Shown piece by piece: positions 24,501-32,216 of a stretch of 34,317 bases of DNA. The notes below the pieces were generated by a model that worked only from the letters and a program-made list of their open reading frames with translations, did no database searches and was not told the DNA's origin. Position 1 is the stretch's first letter. Every line of letters starts with the position of its first letter. Source of the stretch: Methylacidimicrobium tartarophylax (GTDB lineage Bacteria; Verrucomicrobiota; Verrucomicrobiia; Methylacidiphilales; Methylacidiphilaceae); contig NZ_CABFVA020000070.1 of assembly GCF_902143375.2 (NCBI RefSeq), forward strand, positions 1 to 34,317, read 5' to 3'. A program made the translations under genes and the position numbers.

Positions 24501-24771
24501 CGAGGCGGCCGCGCGAGGCGTGCCGATGGTTACGAGCGCCTTGATCGCCCGCCAGTTGGGCTGGAATGGGGAAGCACTCCTGAGTGCCCCGGTCGAGGAC
24601 GAGGAATCCTTTGCCAAAGCCTGCCGGGCTCTCTATACCGATCCGGCGCTTTGGGAGCGGATGCGGGCCGGGGTGTTGGCCTCCGCGACCCGCGATTGCG
24701 ATCCCAAGCGCTTCTCGGAGGAGGTCCACGAGCTGCTGGACGAGATGGCGGGGCGGAAGAAGGCAGATTGA
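21523..24771 (+). CDS. Trimodular methyltransferase-GT2-GT4 protein
   Basis: A 1082-residue multi-enzyme protein. Residues about 45-225 are a class I methyltransferase (Methyltransf_24 type): VLVELGTMAGDSYLAFCQAI for SAM, IDLLHIDGCYRYEAVRRDF and VVLLHDVTEWRRGFGVWRLW. A helical linker (about 225-440) follows. Residues about 444-690 are a rhamnosyltransferase-like GT2: ISIVIVLFNQAELTYACL, EVILVDNASTDRTGELL, LFLNNDAQILPG (metal site), YCSGAFLLTRSSLFREMGGF and PAYFEEADYCLRLWESGK. Residues about 705-1080 are a GT4: RVRLLYIDDRVPRPELGSGY, LLVGGVRDWQSPNGDALLWF, APTRFAAGIPMKAHEAAARG. ATG 21523 has AAGGGA eight bases upstream, better than ATG 21514. Probably elongates and methylates (caps) a glycan in one pass; substrates unknown. 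Confidence 0.88.
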   Translation: MTSTGPNQSIEDPSGHTEWAAGRGLLRLIPWFPIAAERPIFLSGSSSWSGHIPFAFWSIAALRPRVLVELGTMAGDSYLAFCQAIAALSLSTRAHAVDHWKGDEQAGFYGEEVYEGLKRYHDERYGRFSCLHRMDFEEALALFPEGSIDLLHIDGCYRYEAVRRDFLGWLPKLSRRAVVLLHDVTEWRRGFGVWRLWKELKTAYPSFLFPHAHGLGVLRIGPDAPEAFQELVNLSGSGSARVRRWFARLGQRVTADAPEGGSKKERVPPDRGVPQDDTLAEPGFLLEKIGTDPAWRLLEGMQVLSLRSREFLSRARALAQELADEGLPSSSRWQALVALRQAAENLIGSRSFRSFAFLATTSRSFVRGDGEGAGARLRNALRKSFELLLAAAGAEEALPWRDSLSLPLKKGADRQALRECYRKSLEEFLQDGDRLGLPSAAEPEISIVIVLFNQAELTYACLRSLAIHLAPSSEVILVDNASTDRTGELLERVDGVRIFRNPENLHFLRAANQGAAAARGRLLLFLNNDAQILPGTVEAAQEALESDSDVGAVGARIVNLDGRLQEAGSFFRGDGSPQGYGRGDSPLRREYLFRREADYCSGAFLLTRSSLFREMGGFDEVFAPAYFEEADYCLRLWESGKRVLYEPEAVVLHWEFGSSDAEQAIEWMRRHQQVFVERHRPFLEGRGGARLGPFLAPIPPRARVRLLYIDDRVPRPELGSGYPRANAIVRELVRWGAQVTLLPMSGAWEDWEEIYWNVPREVEVLRGMDASVLKSYLEVRVGAFDLVWISRPYNMAYLSAIQGWKKLLPGARLVYDAEALFALRDIQGAELLHGAALPKEEAARRIDREIGWARGADRVVSVSEEEAREFRARGIENVRVIGHAILPAPTAASFEERKDFLLVGGVRDWQSPNGDALLWFAQKVFPRVREGWAKDPPKLVVVGEGTDSPELLGRLGSGVVGIGPAADLTPYYERARVFVAPTRFAAGIPMKAHEAAARGVPMVTSALIARQLGWNGEALLSAPVEDEESFAKACRALYTDPALWERMRAGVLASATRDCDPKRFSEEVHELLDEMAGRKKAD

Positions 24772-24902
24772 CGACTCGGATCGGGCACGGCGTTGTGGAG
24801 TGCGTTCTCGTTCTCCTGGATCGGCCGGGCGGATCTTTGGGACCGGGTCCTGCGGGCCGGGTAGCTGGTTGGCCCGTCTACAGCAGGGAAGCGACCAAAA
24901 AC

Positions 24903-24931
24903 TTGCGTTCTTTTGAACCCATGGCTATATG
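24903..24931 (+). promoter_or_regulatory. Candidate sigma-70-like promoter of tpsA3
   Basis: TTGCGT (24903-24908), a 17-base spacer and TATATG (24926-24931) lie about 75 bases before the tpsA3 start, in a locally AT-richer stretch of an otherwise GC-rich gap. The -35 is only partly consensus. Confidence 0.45.
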
Positions 24932-25005
24932 AGCCGAAGATCGCCCCAAGAGCCGCAGTCGACGCTCGGAGGGGGGAGTGGTTTAGAATAGGAGGAGAGA
25001 AGCGG

Positions 25006-27268
25006 ATGAAAAAGAAGACGGGGAGCGGGAATCGATTGTCTTGGATGGTGCGTCAGGCGCTTGTGCTTCTGCCGATTTTCGGCCTTGGACTGGGAAGGGC
25101 CGTTGCGACCGTGGGGCTGATTCAGCTTCCGGGGCATGGATCGGTTGTCGGTGGCAGCGCGACCTATACCTCCAGTGCTCCGGGGGTTGGCACCGTGGCC
25201 AACGGAGCCGCAAGAACCGTGATCAACTGGGGCAGTACCGGCGGCAGCCTGAATGTGAGCAATTCAGGAACCGGTTTTAACATCGGCTCTTCGGCGATTT
25301 TGAACTTCACGGGACATGCCGGCGCCGTCCTCAACGTCGATACGAGCGGCAACCCCTCCAAGCCTGCTGGGGACCTTGAACTCGGCCAGCAACATCCAGA
25401 TTTTTGTCACCAACGCCAACGGGATCACCGTCGGATCGACAGGCGTGATCAACGCGCCGGCGGGGCTGGGTCTGGTGGCGGCGACGGTCAACGCTTCGAG
25501 CTGGGTAGGCGGTTCTCGATTGGCGATTAGCTTCGCCCAGGGCGGACCGTTGTCGGTCCAAGGAAACCTGCAGGGGACCGGCCATGTCGTTCTGCTGGCA
25601 GGCTCGGGCAGCGTGAATGTCTCTCCCGTCCAGGGTCCCGCTGGGAACTACTTCTCCGGCACCACGATGGTCCGGGTGATCGGCGGAGTGGGCGGAACCT
25701 TTTCCGGCGTCGATTTTCATCCGGGCGACGCGGCGGGAAGTCCCACTCCTTCCGCTTCGTCGGCCACCACGGTGACACTGAACTTAGGGACCTCGAGCAG
25801 CCCGTTCTCCTTCGAGGGGACCCATCTCCGGGTCTGGAGTTTAGGAAACATCGTCAACCATGGCGTGCTTGACCAGGTTTCCTCCAATCCACCCTTCGAG
25901 TGGACCGGGACCTTCACCAACAGTGGAACCATCTATGGCTCGCACTTCTTCGATGTGCATGGGCCCGGAACGGTCTCCTTCAACGGGAACGGCACCTCCG
26001 CGCTTCTCTACGGGGGGCTGACGAATAACGGGGTCATCGGTGCGTCTCATCCCGGCGAGCCGCTCGTCATCAACCTTCCCGGCACGGTGATCAACAACGG
26101 CACCGGGACGATCGGTCTCGCCGCAGGCAATATCTCGGAGAGCGTGACCGTGCTGTCCGGGGTGATCGCTGGCGGGGGAGCGATCCTCAATTATGGAACC
26201 ATCCAGGCTTCCAACACGATCCACATTCAGGCGGCGAACTTCGCGCATTCCGGACCTTATGTGAACGGTGGGGTCTTCACGAACGGCTCGATCCTCTTGC
26301 TGAGCAACAATGCTTCCGACGACGGCCTGCTTCAAATCTGGAGTAACACGGGGAACGTCGGCGTGCAGGGAACGGTGACAGCGCCGTATGACGCAAACGG
26401 CATCGGTCGGATTGGGCTTGCGTCCGGGGGATCGGGGGGGCTCATCACCGTCGCCACCAACCTGGTCGCCTCTTCTGCGATCAACTTCTTCACGCTGGGG
26501 AGCTCTTACAATGCAAACGTGCGGGGTAACTTGAGTCTCACCGGATCGAACGGCACGGCCGAATTCTTTGGCAGCGCCCAGAACATCACGGGCCCCGGGG
26601 CGATTGCCGCAGACCGCGTCCTCTTTGATGGAGTGGCGGGCAACATCAACAACCGGGTTGGGACTAATCCGCTGCAGAACGGCTTACACATCGCTAATGG
26701 GCCGAGCGGAAACACAGCGATCACGATCTCTGCCGTCGGTACAAGCCCGCAGGCGATCAACCTTACCGTGGCGGGCAACGCCACAGTGAACTCGGGGCGG
26801 ACCGCCACCTTCGTCCACTCGGATGACGCCCTCCGTCCGGTGTCGAATGCCGGGAGCAACCTCTTGGTCCAGACGACCGGCAATTTGACGGTGGCCCAGA
26901 GTGCGTCGGAGCTCGAAGATAATGGCACGAGCCTCAGTGCTCAGGTTCTGCATATCTCCAAGGGCTTTGTCTTCCCGGGCGGGATCGTGCTGATCGCGGG
27001 CACGGGAGGATCGGGCAGCCTCGCGCTGAACACGGTTGTGGACAACGGCTACACGACCACGGCGTCGGCAGGCCAGGGAATCTTCTTCCAGGCTCCCACG
27101 ATTCTTTCGCCCAATCCCGTGGTGACGAATGGAAATACCTGGGTGAACTTCAGCGTGCGGCCTTCGGTCGTGCCGGTGATCTATGGGGTAGCGACGACGG
27201 TGTCGTCTCCCTTCTATACGCTGGTGCCCGACCCGTCGGCCTTCCACATTCGTTCGTATAGCCCGTAA
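25006..27268 (+). pseudogene. TpsA-type exoprotein 3, one-base frameshift in the TPS domain
   Basis: A third TpsA paralogue. ATG 25006 has GGAGG/AGGAGA 7-10 bases upstream. The signal peptide (MKKKTGSGNRLSWMVRQALV, hydrophobic core, cleavage near AVAT) and early TPS motifs PGHGSVVGGSATYTS, TVINWGSTGG, FNIGSSAILNF and NVDTSGNPS are in the first frame. One extra A at 25360 then moves the reading frame. The rest continues in the other frame from SLLGTLNSASNIQIFVTNAN (the NANG hallmark) through the NNG-rich body to the conserved C-terminal block FVFPGGIVLIAG, NTVVDNGYTTTASAGQGIFF and final FHIRSYSP. Without the extra base it would be about 753 residues, like its paralogues. As read, translation stops near 25530. 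It is more diverged from tpsA1 and tpsA2 than they are from each other. Decay, a sequencing error or an off-phase state are all possible. Confidence 0.82.
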
Positions 27269-27293
27269 CGGAAAGACGGAGTTTGCGGAATAA

Positions 27294-27322
27294 GGGAAAG
27301 CGGACCGCAAGGTCCCTTTCCC
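27294..27322 (+). terminator. Terminator hairpin after tpsA3
   Basis: GGGAAAG (27294-27300) plus GGACC (27302-27306) pair with GGTCC (27311-27315) plus CTTTCCC (27316-27322) around a GCAA loop, with one bulged C at 27301. A second hairpin, CATCCGC/GCGGATG (27322-27342), follows directly. It sits 25 bases after the stop codon. Confidence 0.65.
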
Positions 27323-27526
27323 ATCCGCATGTTGCGCGGATGGTTCATCGGGAGCCGGAGAGCCGACTCGTCGATCGGGAAGCTCGTCTGCCCTGGTGCT
27401 TTCGCTCGTAAGAGCAAAGCGGTGCAAATTAAGTCTCGGGGAGAGCCTGTCAAAGCTTGAGCGCCTCCGCCCGATCCTCTAGACGCGGCCAGGCCGTTCG
27501 GCGGCAGGCCGAGCGCAGGCGGATGT

Positions 27527-28265
27527 ATGCGTAACACCCGTGAAGCTAACCTTCGAGTCTGGAACAAGGAGTACTCCTGGTCCGAGGACGGAGAAGAATG
27601 GAAGGGGCAAGCGCACCTCTGCGGAGTTCCCTATGCCGAATGGAAGGTTTCGGTAGTCGAGCATCTGCTTGCTCCGGGGATTGCTCCCGGCGGCACGGTT
27701 CTGGAAATTGGGCCCGGACATGGCCGTTGGACCGCCGAAATCCTGCCTCGATGCGGCCGGACGATTCTCGTGGATCTCTCTCCAAATTGCATCGAGCACT
27801 GTCGGCACCGTTTTCCGGTTTCGATCGTGTGGAATACCACGTCGGCGATGGTCGAAGCCTTTCGGCCGTTCCAACGGCCGAAGTCGATTTCGCCTGGTCT
27901 TTTGACGTGTTTGTCCATATCGATCGAGTGGCTTTTGCGGGGTATCTTCAAGAGCTCGCACGGGTTCTCCGACCTGGCGGTCGGGCCGTTCTTCACCATG
28001 CGGGACGCCGCCACTGGGCTCTCTGGCTTTCCTTCCTTCGAGATCGCGGAACGCGTGGCCGACGGCTCTACCAGTGGCTTTCGATGGGAAGGATGCGGGA
28101 CGACGACGGCTGGCGGTCGGATGTTTCCGCTCGGCTCGTCCGAGCGATGGCCGGCACGGCAGGACTCCGCCTGGTCCGGCAGATTCGTCGGTGGGGGCCT
28201 CGTGGGCGCTACGGGTGCCCCGCTACGGGGACTGGGTCACCTTTTTTGAACGGCCCGCACGTTGA
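27527..28265 (+). pseudogene. Methyltransferase downstream of tpsA3, two frameshifts
   Basis: A second copy of the methyltransferase at 17940-18680, with the same order of motifs: NTREANLRVWNKEY, VLEIGPGHGRWTAEIL, TILVDLSPNCIEHC. At about 27811 the copy has TTTT where the intact gene has TTTTT, and the protein continues in the next frame (FSGFDRVEYHVGDGRSL, WSFDVFVHIDRVAF, ARVLRPGGRAVLHHAG, WLSMGRMRDDDGWRSD). At about 28208 a GGG stands where GGGG would keep frame, and the last residues VPRYGDWVTFFERPAR are in the third frame, ending at TGA 28263-28265. Both lesions are single-base losses in homopolymers. As read, the product loses motifs II and III and cannot be active. Its end overlaps the 3' end of the convergent TPR gene by 43 bases. 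Confidence 0.82.
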
Positions 28266-29047
28266 GTGTCGCGGGCTGGAGGGGAGGCGGCCTTGGCGGG
28301 AGAGCGGATCCGAGCGCCAACGCGGGTGGCGTTCTGAAGAATAGTGGGGTTGGCGGGCTGGAGCAGAAAGGCCTTGCTGTAGGCTTGCAGCGCGTCCCGG
28401 TTCCGGCCGAGCTTCTCATAGGCGACTCCCAGGTTGTTCCACGCCTCGATATTGCCGGGCTCCAGCGCAAGCGCCTTCTGGTAAGCGGCAACGGCTTCTG
28501 GAAAGCGATTGAGTTCGCCGTAAACGACACCGACGTTGAACCAGGCGGTGGAGCTCGGTGCCAGCCGGCAGGCTTTTTCGAATGCGGGCAGGGCTTGGGC
28601 ATGATGACTCAGATGTACTTGTTCGGTCCCGAGGGCGAGCCATGCGGCCGGATCGGCCGGGCTCAGCGTTGTCGCTCGGCGGAAGCACTCAAGGGCCTGC
28701 TTGCGATAACCGGCTGCTCCGTAGGCGCGGCCGAGCCGTAGCCAGGCCTCTCCGCTGCGGCGATCGATCGAAACCGCCTTGCGGAAGGGGGAAATGGCCT
28801 CCGCGGGTTTGCCGGCGAGCCAAAGGGCTTCGCCCAGCCGTAGCCAATCTTGGGCGGAGTGCGGGTTGGCTTGGGCCTGCGCCCGGAGCGAGGCGATCGT
28901 CTGCTCCAGGGTGCCGTGCGGGGAGGGCGAGGAAAGCGCAGGGGTTGGGGAGCCGGAGCTTCGCGATAGCGGAAGAAAGGAAGCCGCGAGGGCGAGGAGG
29001 AGCGGAAAGCTCCGCCGGAGCAAGGAGCTCGAAGAGGGGCGATCCAT
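28223..29047 (-). CDS. Secreted/periplasmic TPR-repeat protein
   Basis: A 274-residue protein with an N-terminal signal or membrane segment (residues about 9-30: SLLRRSFPLLLALAASFLPL) and five consecutive tetratricopeptide repeats at about 64-232. Each shows the W-x2-LG-x2-Y/L ... A-x4-P pattern, for example AWLRLGRAYGAAGYRKQALE and AWNNLGVAYEKLGRNRDALQ. The C-terminal ~40 residues are basic and low-complexity (SPAKAASPPARD). TPR arrays are protein-docking scaffolds; in this setting it could help assembly of the secretion or glycan machinery at the envelope, which is inference from position only. It is divergent from tpsB, about 100 bases away, and convergent with the broken methyltransferase. 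Confidence 0.78.
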   Translation of the reverse strand: MDRPSSSSLLRRSFPLLLALAASFLPLSRSSGSPTPALSSPSPHGTLEQTIASLRAQAQANPHSAQDWLRLGEALWLAGKPAEAISPFRKAVSIDRRSGEAWLRLGRAYGAAGYRKQALECFRRATTLSPADPAAWLALGTEQVHLSHHAQALPAFEKACRLAPSSTAWFNVGVVYGELNRFPEAVAAYQKALALEPGNIEAWNNLGVAYEKLGRNRDALQAYSKAFLLQPANPTILQNATRVGARIRSPAKAASPPARDTQRAGRSKKVTQSP

Positions 29048-29143
29048 GCTCCCAGGGTATGCGACCGGCCCGCGCGCGTTCCAGAAAGAAACGACTTCCG
29101 GGACCGGGAAGCCCAGAGTTAGCTTGCCAGCAAACGAGGGAAA

Positions 29144-30807
29144 TTGCTATGGGCTCGTGTTGCCACGATGATTTTTGTGCTCCCGCTCCTATTCGCGTTC
29201 TTGGAGCAGCCGAGCGTCTTTTATTCGGCTCCGGAGAGGCAGGAGGTTGTCCCCTACGATCCGGCTTCCCTGGCCGCGAAGCCCATCGTCGTGGAAAGCG
29301 GCGGGGTTCGCTACGTCGTGACCGGAAACACGCTCTTCTCCGAGGGAAAGATCGCTGATGTGCTCCGCGGCGCCAAGGGTCCGGAGGACGCGGTCAAGCG
29401 GCTCAAAGATGCCTATCAAAGGGCGGGTTATTTTCTGGTTACCATCCGCGCGGCGGTCGAGGAGAAGCGGGTGGAGCTCGAGGTGATTCAAGGAAAGATC
29501 ACCGAAGCCCGAATCGTCCCCTCGCTGCGCTGGTTCTATGGAGGGCTCACGAATCGACCTTCGGTGAAGACAAGCGACGTGGTCCGGCGGACGGTCGATG
29601 CGGAAGCCTATGCCGCCCGCCAGCAGGAGCGGCCGAAGGTGAACTTCAGTCCGGGTCCCGATTTCGCCAGCTCGGTGATGGAGGTCGAGACTCGGCCGAT
29701 CGAAAGTTTTGCTCCGAATCCCCTCAACCAGGCGAATCCCTGGAATGCCTCCGTGGGCTTCGGCAACTATGGGAACCGTTTTAACGGGCGCTACATGAGC
29801 GATGCGCAGGTCGCCTACCGCCCGGGTTACGGCCTCGAGCTCACAGGAGGGTACAGCAATGGTTGGGATGGCTTGAATCCCTATACGGAGGGAGGGATGT
29901 TCCAGATGGAAAACGGCGGTCTTTCCTGGGCGACTCCTTGGGGTGTCTACGGGATGACCTTTTCGAACATGCAATCCGCGTTCGGCGAGCCGACGGCTCC
30001 GCTCTATCCCGCAGTGTTCATGCAGAATTGGCAGATCTACGGGCAGCAGACGGTCTACGCGAGCGAGAGCTTCCGCTGGACGATGAACGAGCGGCTCACC
30101 TCGATGAACTTCGTCGAAGAGGGCTTCCAGGGCGCGACCCGGCTGCTTTCCCAGGATTACGGCACGGCCCAGCTCGGCACGACGGTCAGCCAGAGCTTCC
30201 GGACCTTCGGATTGCCTGCGCAGATCGGTGGAAACATCTACGGCGTTCGCGGGACCCGGCTTGGGGCGTTTTCCGGGGTGAACGACGCGCCGCTGGCGGG
30301 ACCCGGGGTGCCGACGGCGTATTTCACCTACTACCGGGGCAACGTGAGCTATACGCAAACCCTCCCCAAAGGGATGCAGCTTGTGCTGACCGGCTACGGG
30401 CAGATCTCGCAAAACACACTGCCGATCATGGAGTACTTCGTGCTGGGCGGCATGGGGAACCTGGCGGCGTGGTATCCGGGCGTCCTGTACGGCGATACGG
30501 GCTACATCAGCCATGCCGGCCTCGTTGCCCCCCCGTCGAGCAGTGGGGATTTACGATTTCGGGGCAATTCTTCGTGGAAACCGGCGGATCTCGGTTCAGC
30601 TATAATGCGCCCGGCTCGGGACCGGCTTGGCACTATTTGAGCGACGTGGGGCTCGGGCTCGACATGGTCCATCGTTATGGAACGACGGTCAGCGCGATGG
30701 CGGCCCTGCCGATCGACGCCCCGATGATCGGGCCCACGGACAACCCGCACGGCTACTTCGCCGGGGGCCGGGTCGCCGTTCTTTTTGTCTTGCGACAGAA
30801 CTTCTAG
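29144..30807 (+). pseudogene. TpsB outer-membrane transporter (FhaC/ShlB family), frame broken at a C7 run
   Basis: The only TpsB in the window, presumed exporter of the three TpsA proteins. A signal segment (MIFVLPLLFAFLEQPS) leads to a POTRA domain (VRYVVTGNTLFSEGKIADVL, LKDAYQRAGYFLVTI, ELEVIQGKITEARI) and then a beta barrel (WNASVGFGNYGNRFNGRYMS, LELTGGYSNGWDGLNPYTEG, NVSYTQTLPKGMQLVLTGYG). In the first frame it ends at 30640 with non-barrel residues. One frame over, the barrel resumes at WGFTISGQFFVETGG and finishes LFVLRQNF at 30807, with the terminal Phe needed for BAM recognition. The switch falls at seven Cs (30528-30534); eight would restore one ~554-residue frame. TTG 29144 or ATG 29168 could be the start. 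Broken, phase-off, or a base-calling error. Confidence 0.82.
30528..30534 (+). repeat. C7 homopolymer at the tpsB frame switch
   Basis: GTTGCCCCCCCGTC: the run of seven Cs is exactly where the tpsB barrel changes frame. Adding one C (or losing two) rejoins the two frames. Confidence 0.85.
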
Positions 30808-30864
30808 CTGATTCAATAGAGTGGGATGTTCAGGAAGGCTCCGAACCCCAGAAGAAAGACGACC

Positions 30865-31713
30865 ATGTCCGGCACCAGGATGCGATTGCGCATTGGCGTA
30901 TTCCTCTTCATGATCCTGTGCGGATCGGGCTCTGCCCTCGCGGAAGGAGACCAAGCGAACGATCCAGTCGTCGCCTCCGTCAACGGGGTGGAGATCCGAC
31001 AGTCGGAGGTGCGGAAGACCTTGGCTGGTGCGGGCATGGCGAACCCGACCCCCGAGGCGGAGCGCAGCGCGATCAATGCCTTGATTCAGCAAGAGCTTCT
31101 TGTGCAGGAAGCGTACAAAGAGGAGCTCGAGAAATCTGGGGAGGTGAAGGCGGAGGTGGCGGAAGCGACTCGGAAGATTTTGGCTACGACCGCCCTCAAG
31201 CATCACCTCCAGCGGAGGAAGTTGACCGACCAGGAGCTTCGCCAGCGCTATGACCAGGCGATCGCGAGCCTTCCCCGGAGGGAATATCGCCTGCGCCATA
31301 TCGTGACGGGGACGAGGAGCAAGGCGGCCGTTGTTCTGGATCGGCTGTGCCAGGGGGGGAACTTCTCCGTCCTGGCCCGGGGTTCCCTCGACAAGGCGAC
31401 CGCCGATCGGGGAGGAGAGGTCGGGTGGCAGAACGCGCAAACCCTTCCGACCTCTGCACTTGCCTTGGTGGAGAAGCTCAAGCCCGGGCAAATCGGGGGG
31501 CCGATCCTCTCGGGCGCCGGCTGGGAAGTGGTTCAGTTGATGGAAGTGCGGCCGGTCGCGCGGCCGACCTTTGCCGAAGTGAAGCCCCAGCTCCGGCAGC
31601 AGCTTCAGCAGGAAACGGTTCAGCAGCTCGTGCAGCGGCTTGCGGCAAGCTCGCAGGTCGAGGTATTCCTGGCTCCGCCACCCGGGGAGCCCGTCGCCTC
31701 CGCCTTGCGGTAA
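30865..31713 (+). CDS. Periplasmic parvulin-type peptidyl-prolyl isomerase (SurA/PpiC-like)
   Basis: A 282-residue exported chaperone. A signal peptide (MRLRIGVFLFMILCGSGSALA) is followed by a SurA-N-like helical segment (VVASVNGVEIRQSEVRKTL, INALIQQELLVQEAYKEELE) and a parvulin domain at roughly 140-235: YRLRHIVTGTRSKAAVVLDR, GGNFSVLARGSLDKATADRG, GEVGWQNAQTLP, LKPGQIGGPILSGAGWEVVQ. A Gln-rich C-terminal helix closes it (QLRQQLQQETVQQLVQRL). The ATG at 30865 is used; an ATG at 30826, 18 bases after tpsB, is also possible. The gene directly follows tpsB. Parvulins such as Par27 of Bordetella are known to assist TpsA secretion, so a chaperone role for the TpsA proteins here is a reasonable inference. 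Confidence 0.85.
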   Translation: MSGTRMRLRIGVFLFMILCGSGSALAEGDQANDPVVASVNGVEIRQSEVRKTLAGAGMANPTPEAERSAINALIQQELLVQEAYKEELEKSGEVKAEVAEATRKILATTALKHHLQRRKLTDQELRQRYDQAIASLPRREYRLRHIVTGTRSKAAVVLDRLCQGGNFSVLARGSLDKATADRGGEVGWQNAQTLPTSALALVEKLKPGQIGGPILSGAGWEVVQLMEVRPVARPTFAEVKPQLRQQLQQETVQQLVQRLAASSQVEVFLAPPPGEPVASALR

Positions 31714-31719
31714 GGAAAC

Positions 31720-32169
31720 GTGTCGGGTCCTGTGCGCTGGATTGCTGCCGGAAGTCGGCTCCGCCGAAGGACGGCGGGAGTGCTTGCGCTCCTGCTGCTC
31801 TGTTCAGCGGGATGCGTCCATCAGGAGGCGGTGCGGGTCCGGCACCTGACGACCGCGCGCTACCTTCCTTCGCGCTACGTTCAGGTTTACCGAAAGGCCC
31901 CCGAGAACCCCTACGAGAAGATCGCCGTGCTCGAAGCCAGCGGTCAGCCGGATACCCCGAGGAGCCAACTCCTGGACTCGATCGTGGAGAAGGCGCGCGA
32001 GCTGGGCGCGGAAGCGGTGATCGTGGAGGACAAGAGCCAACCCATCGGAAATCCCTTGGTCATGAATCCGACCGGCGGAATGTACACGGTCAATCCCGGG
32101 ATGCAGATGATCCCGCGCTATCGCGCCACGGCGATCCGGTTTACGGGAGAAGCCTCGTCCGGAGGATGA
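31720..32169 (+). CDS. Small outer-membrane lipoprotein
   Basis: A 149-residue protein starting with GTG, six bases after the parvulin stop, with AAGGAA just upstream. Residues 1-31 are a lipoprotein signal: Arg-rich n-region, AGVLALLLLCSAGC with the acylated cysteine at 32. The mature part contains YEKIAVLEASGQPDTPRSQL and LLDSIVEKARELGAEAVIVE, a pattern seen in small lipoproteins with a heavy-metal-binding/YbjQ-like fold, followed by a Gly/Met/Pro-rich end (NPTGGMYTVNPGMQMIP). Tight spacing suggests a tpsB-parvulin-lipoprotein operon, so it may support the outer-membrane secretion site. I do not recognise an exact family. Confidence 0.78.
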   Translation: MSGPVRWIAAGSRLRRRTAGVLALLLLCSAGCVHQEAVRVRHLTTARYLPSRYVQVYRKAPENPYEKIAVLEASGQPDTPRSQLLDSIVEKARELGAEAVIVEDKSQPIGNPLVMNPTGGMYTVNPGMQMIPRYRATAIRFTGEASSGG

Positions 32170-32216
32170 TCCGGCCGAATCCCGTCGCGGCGCCGATCCC
32201 CGGGAAGGACCGGGCG

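Noticed and set aside
29189-30514. 441-codon minus-strand frame opposite tpsB
   Set aside because: Low-complexity composition with no motif, while the plus strand carries POTRA and barrel features.
30528-30534. Programmed ribosomal frameshifting at the C7 run in tpsB
   Set aside because: No convincing downstream stimulatory structure or known family precedent was seen; indel or phase variation is simpler. Not excluded.
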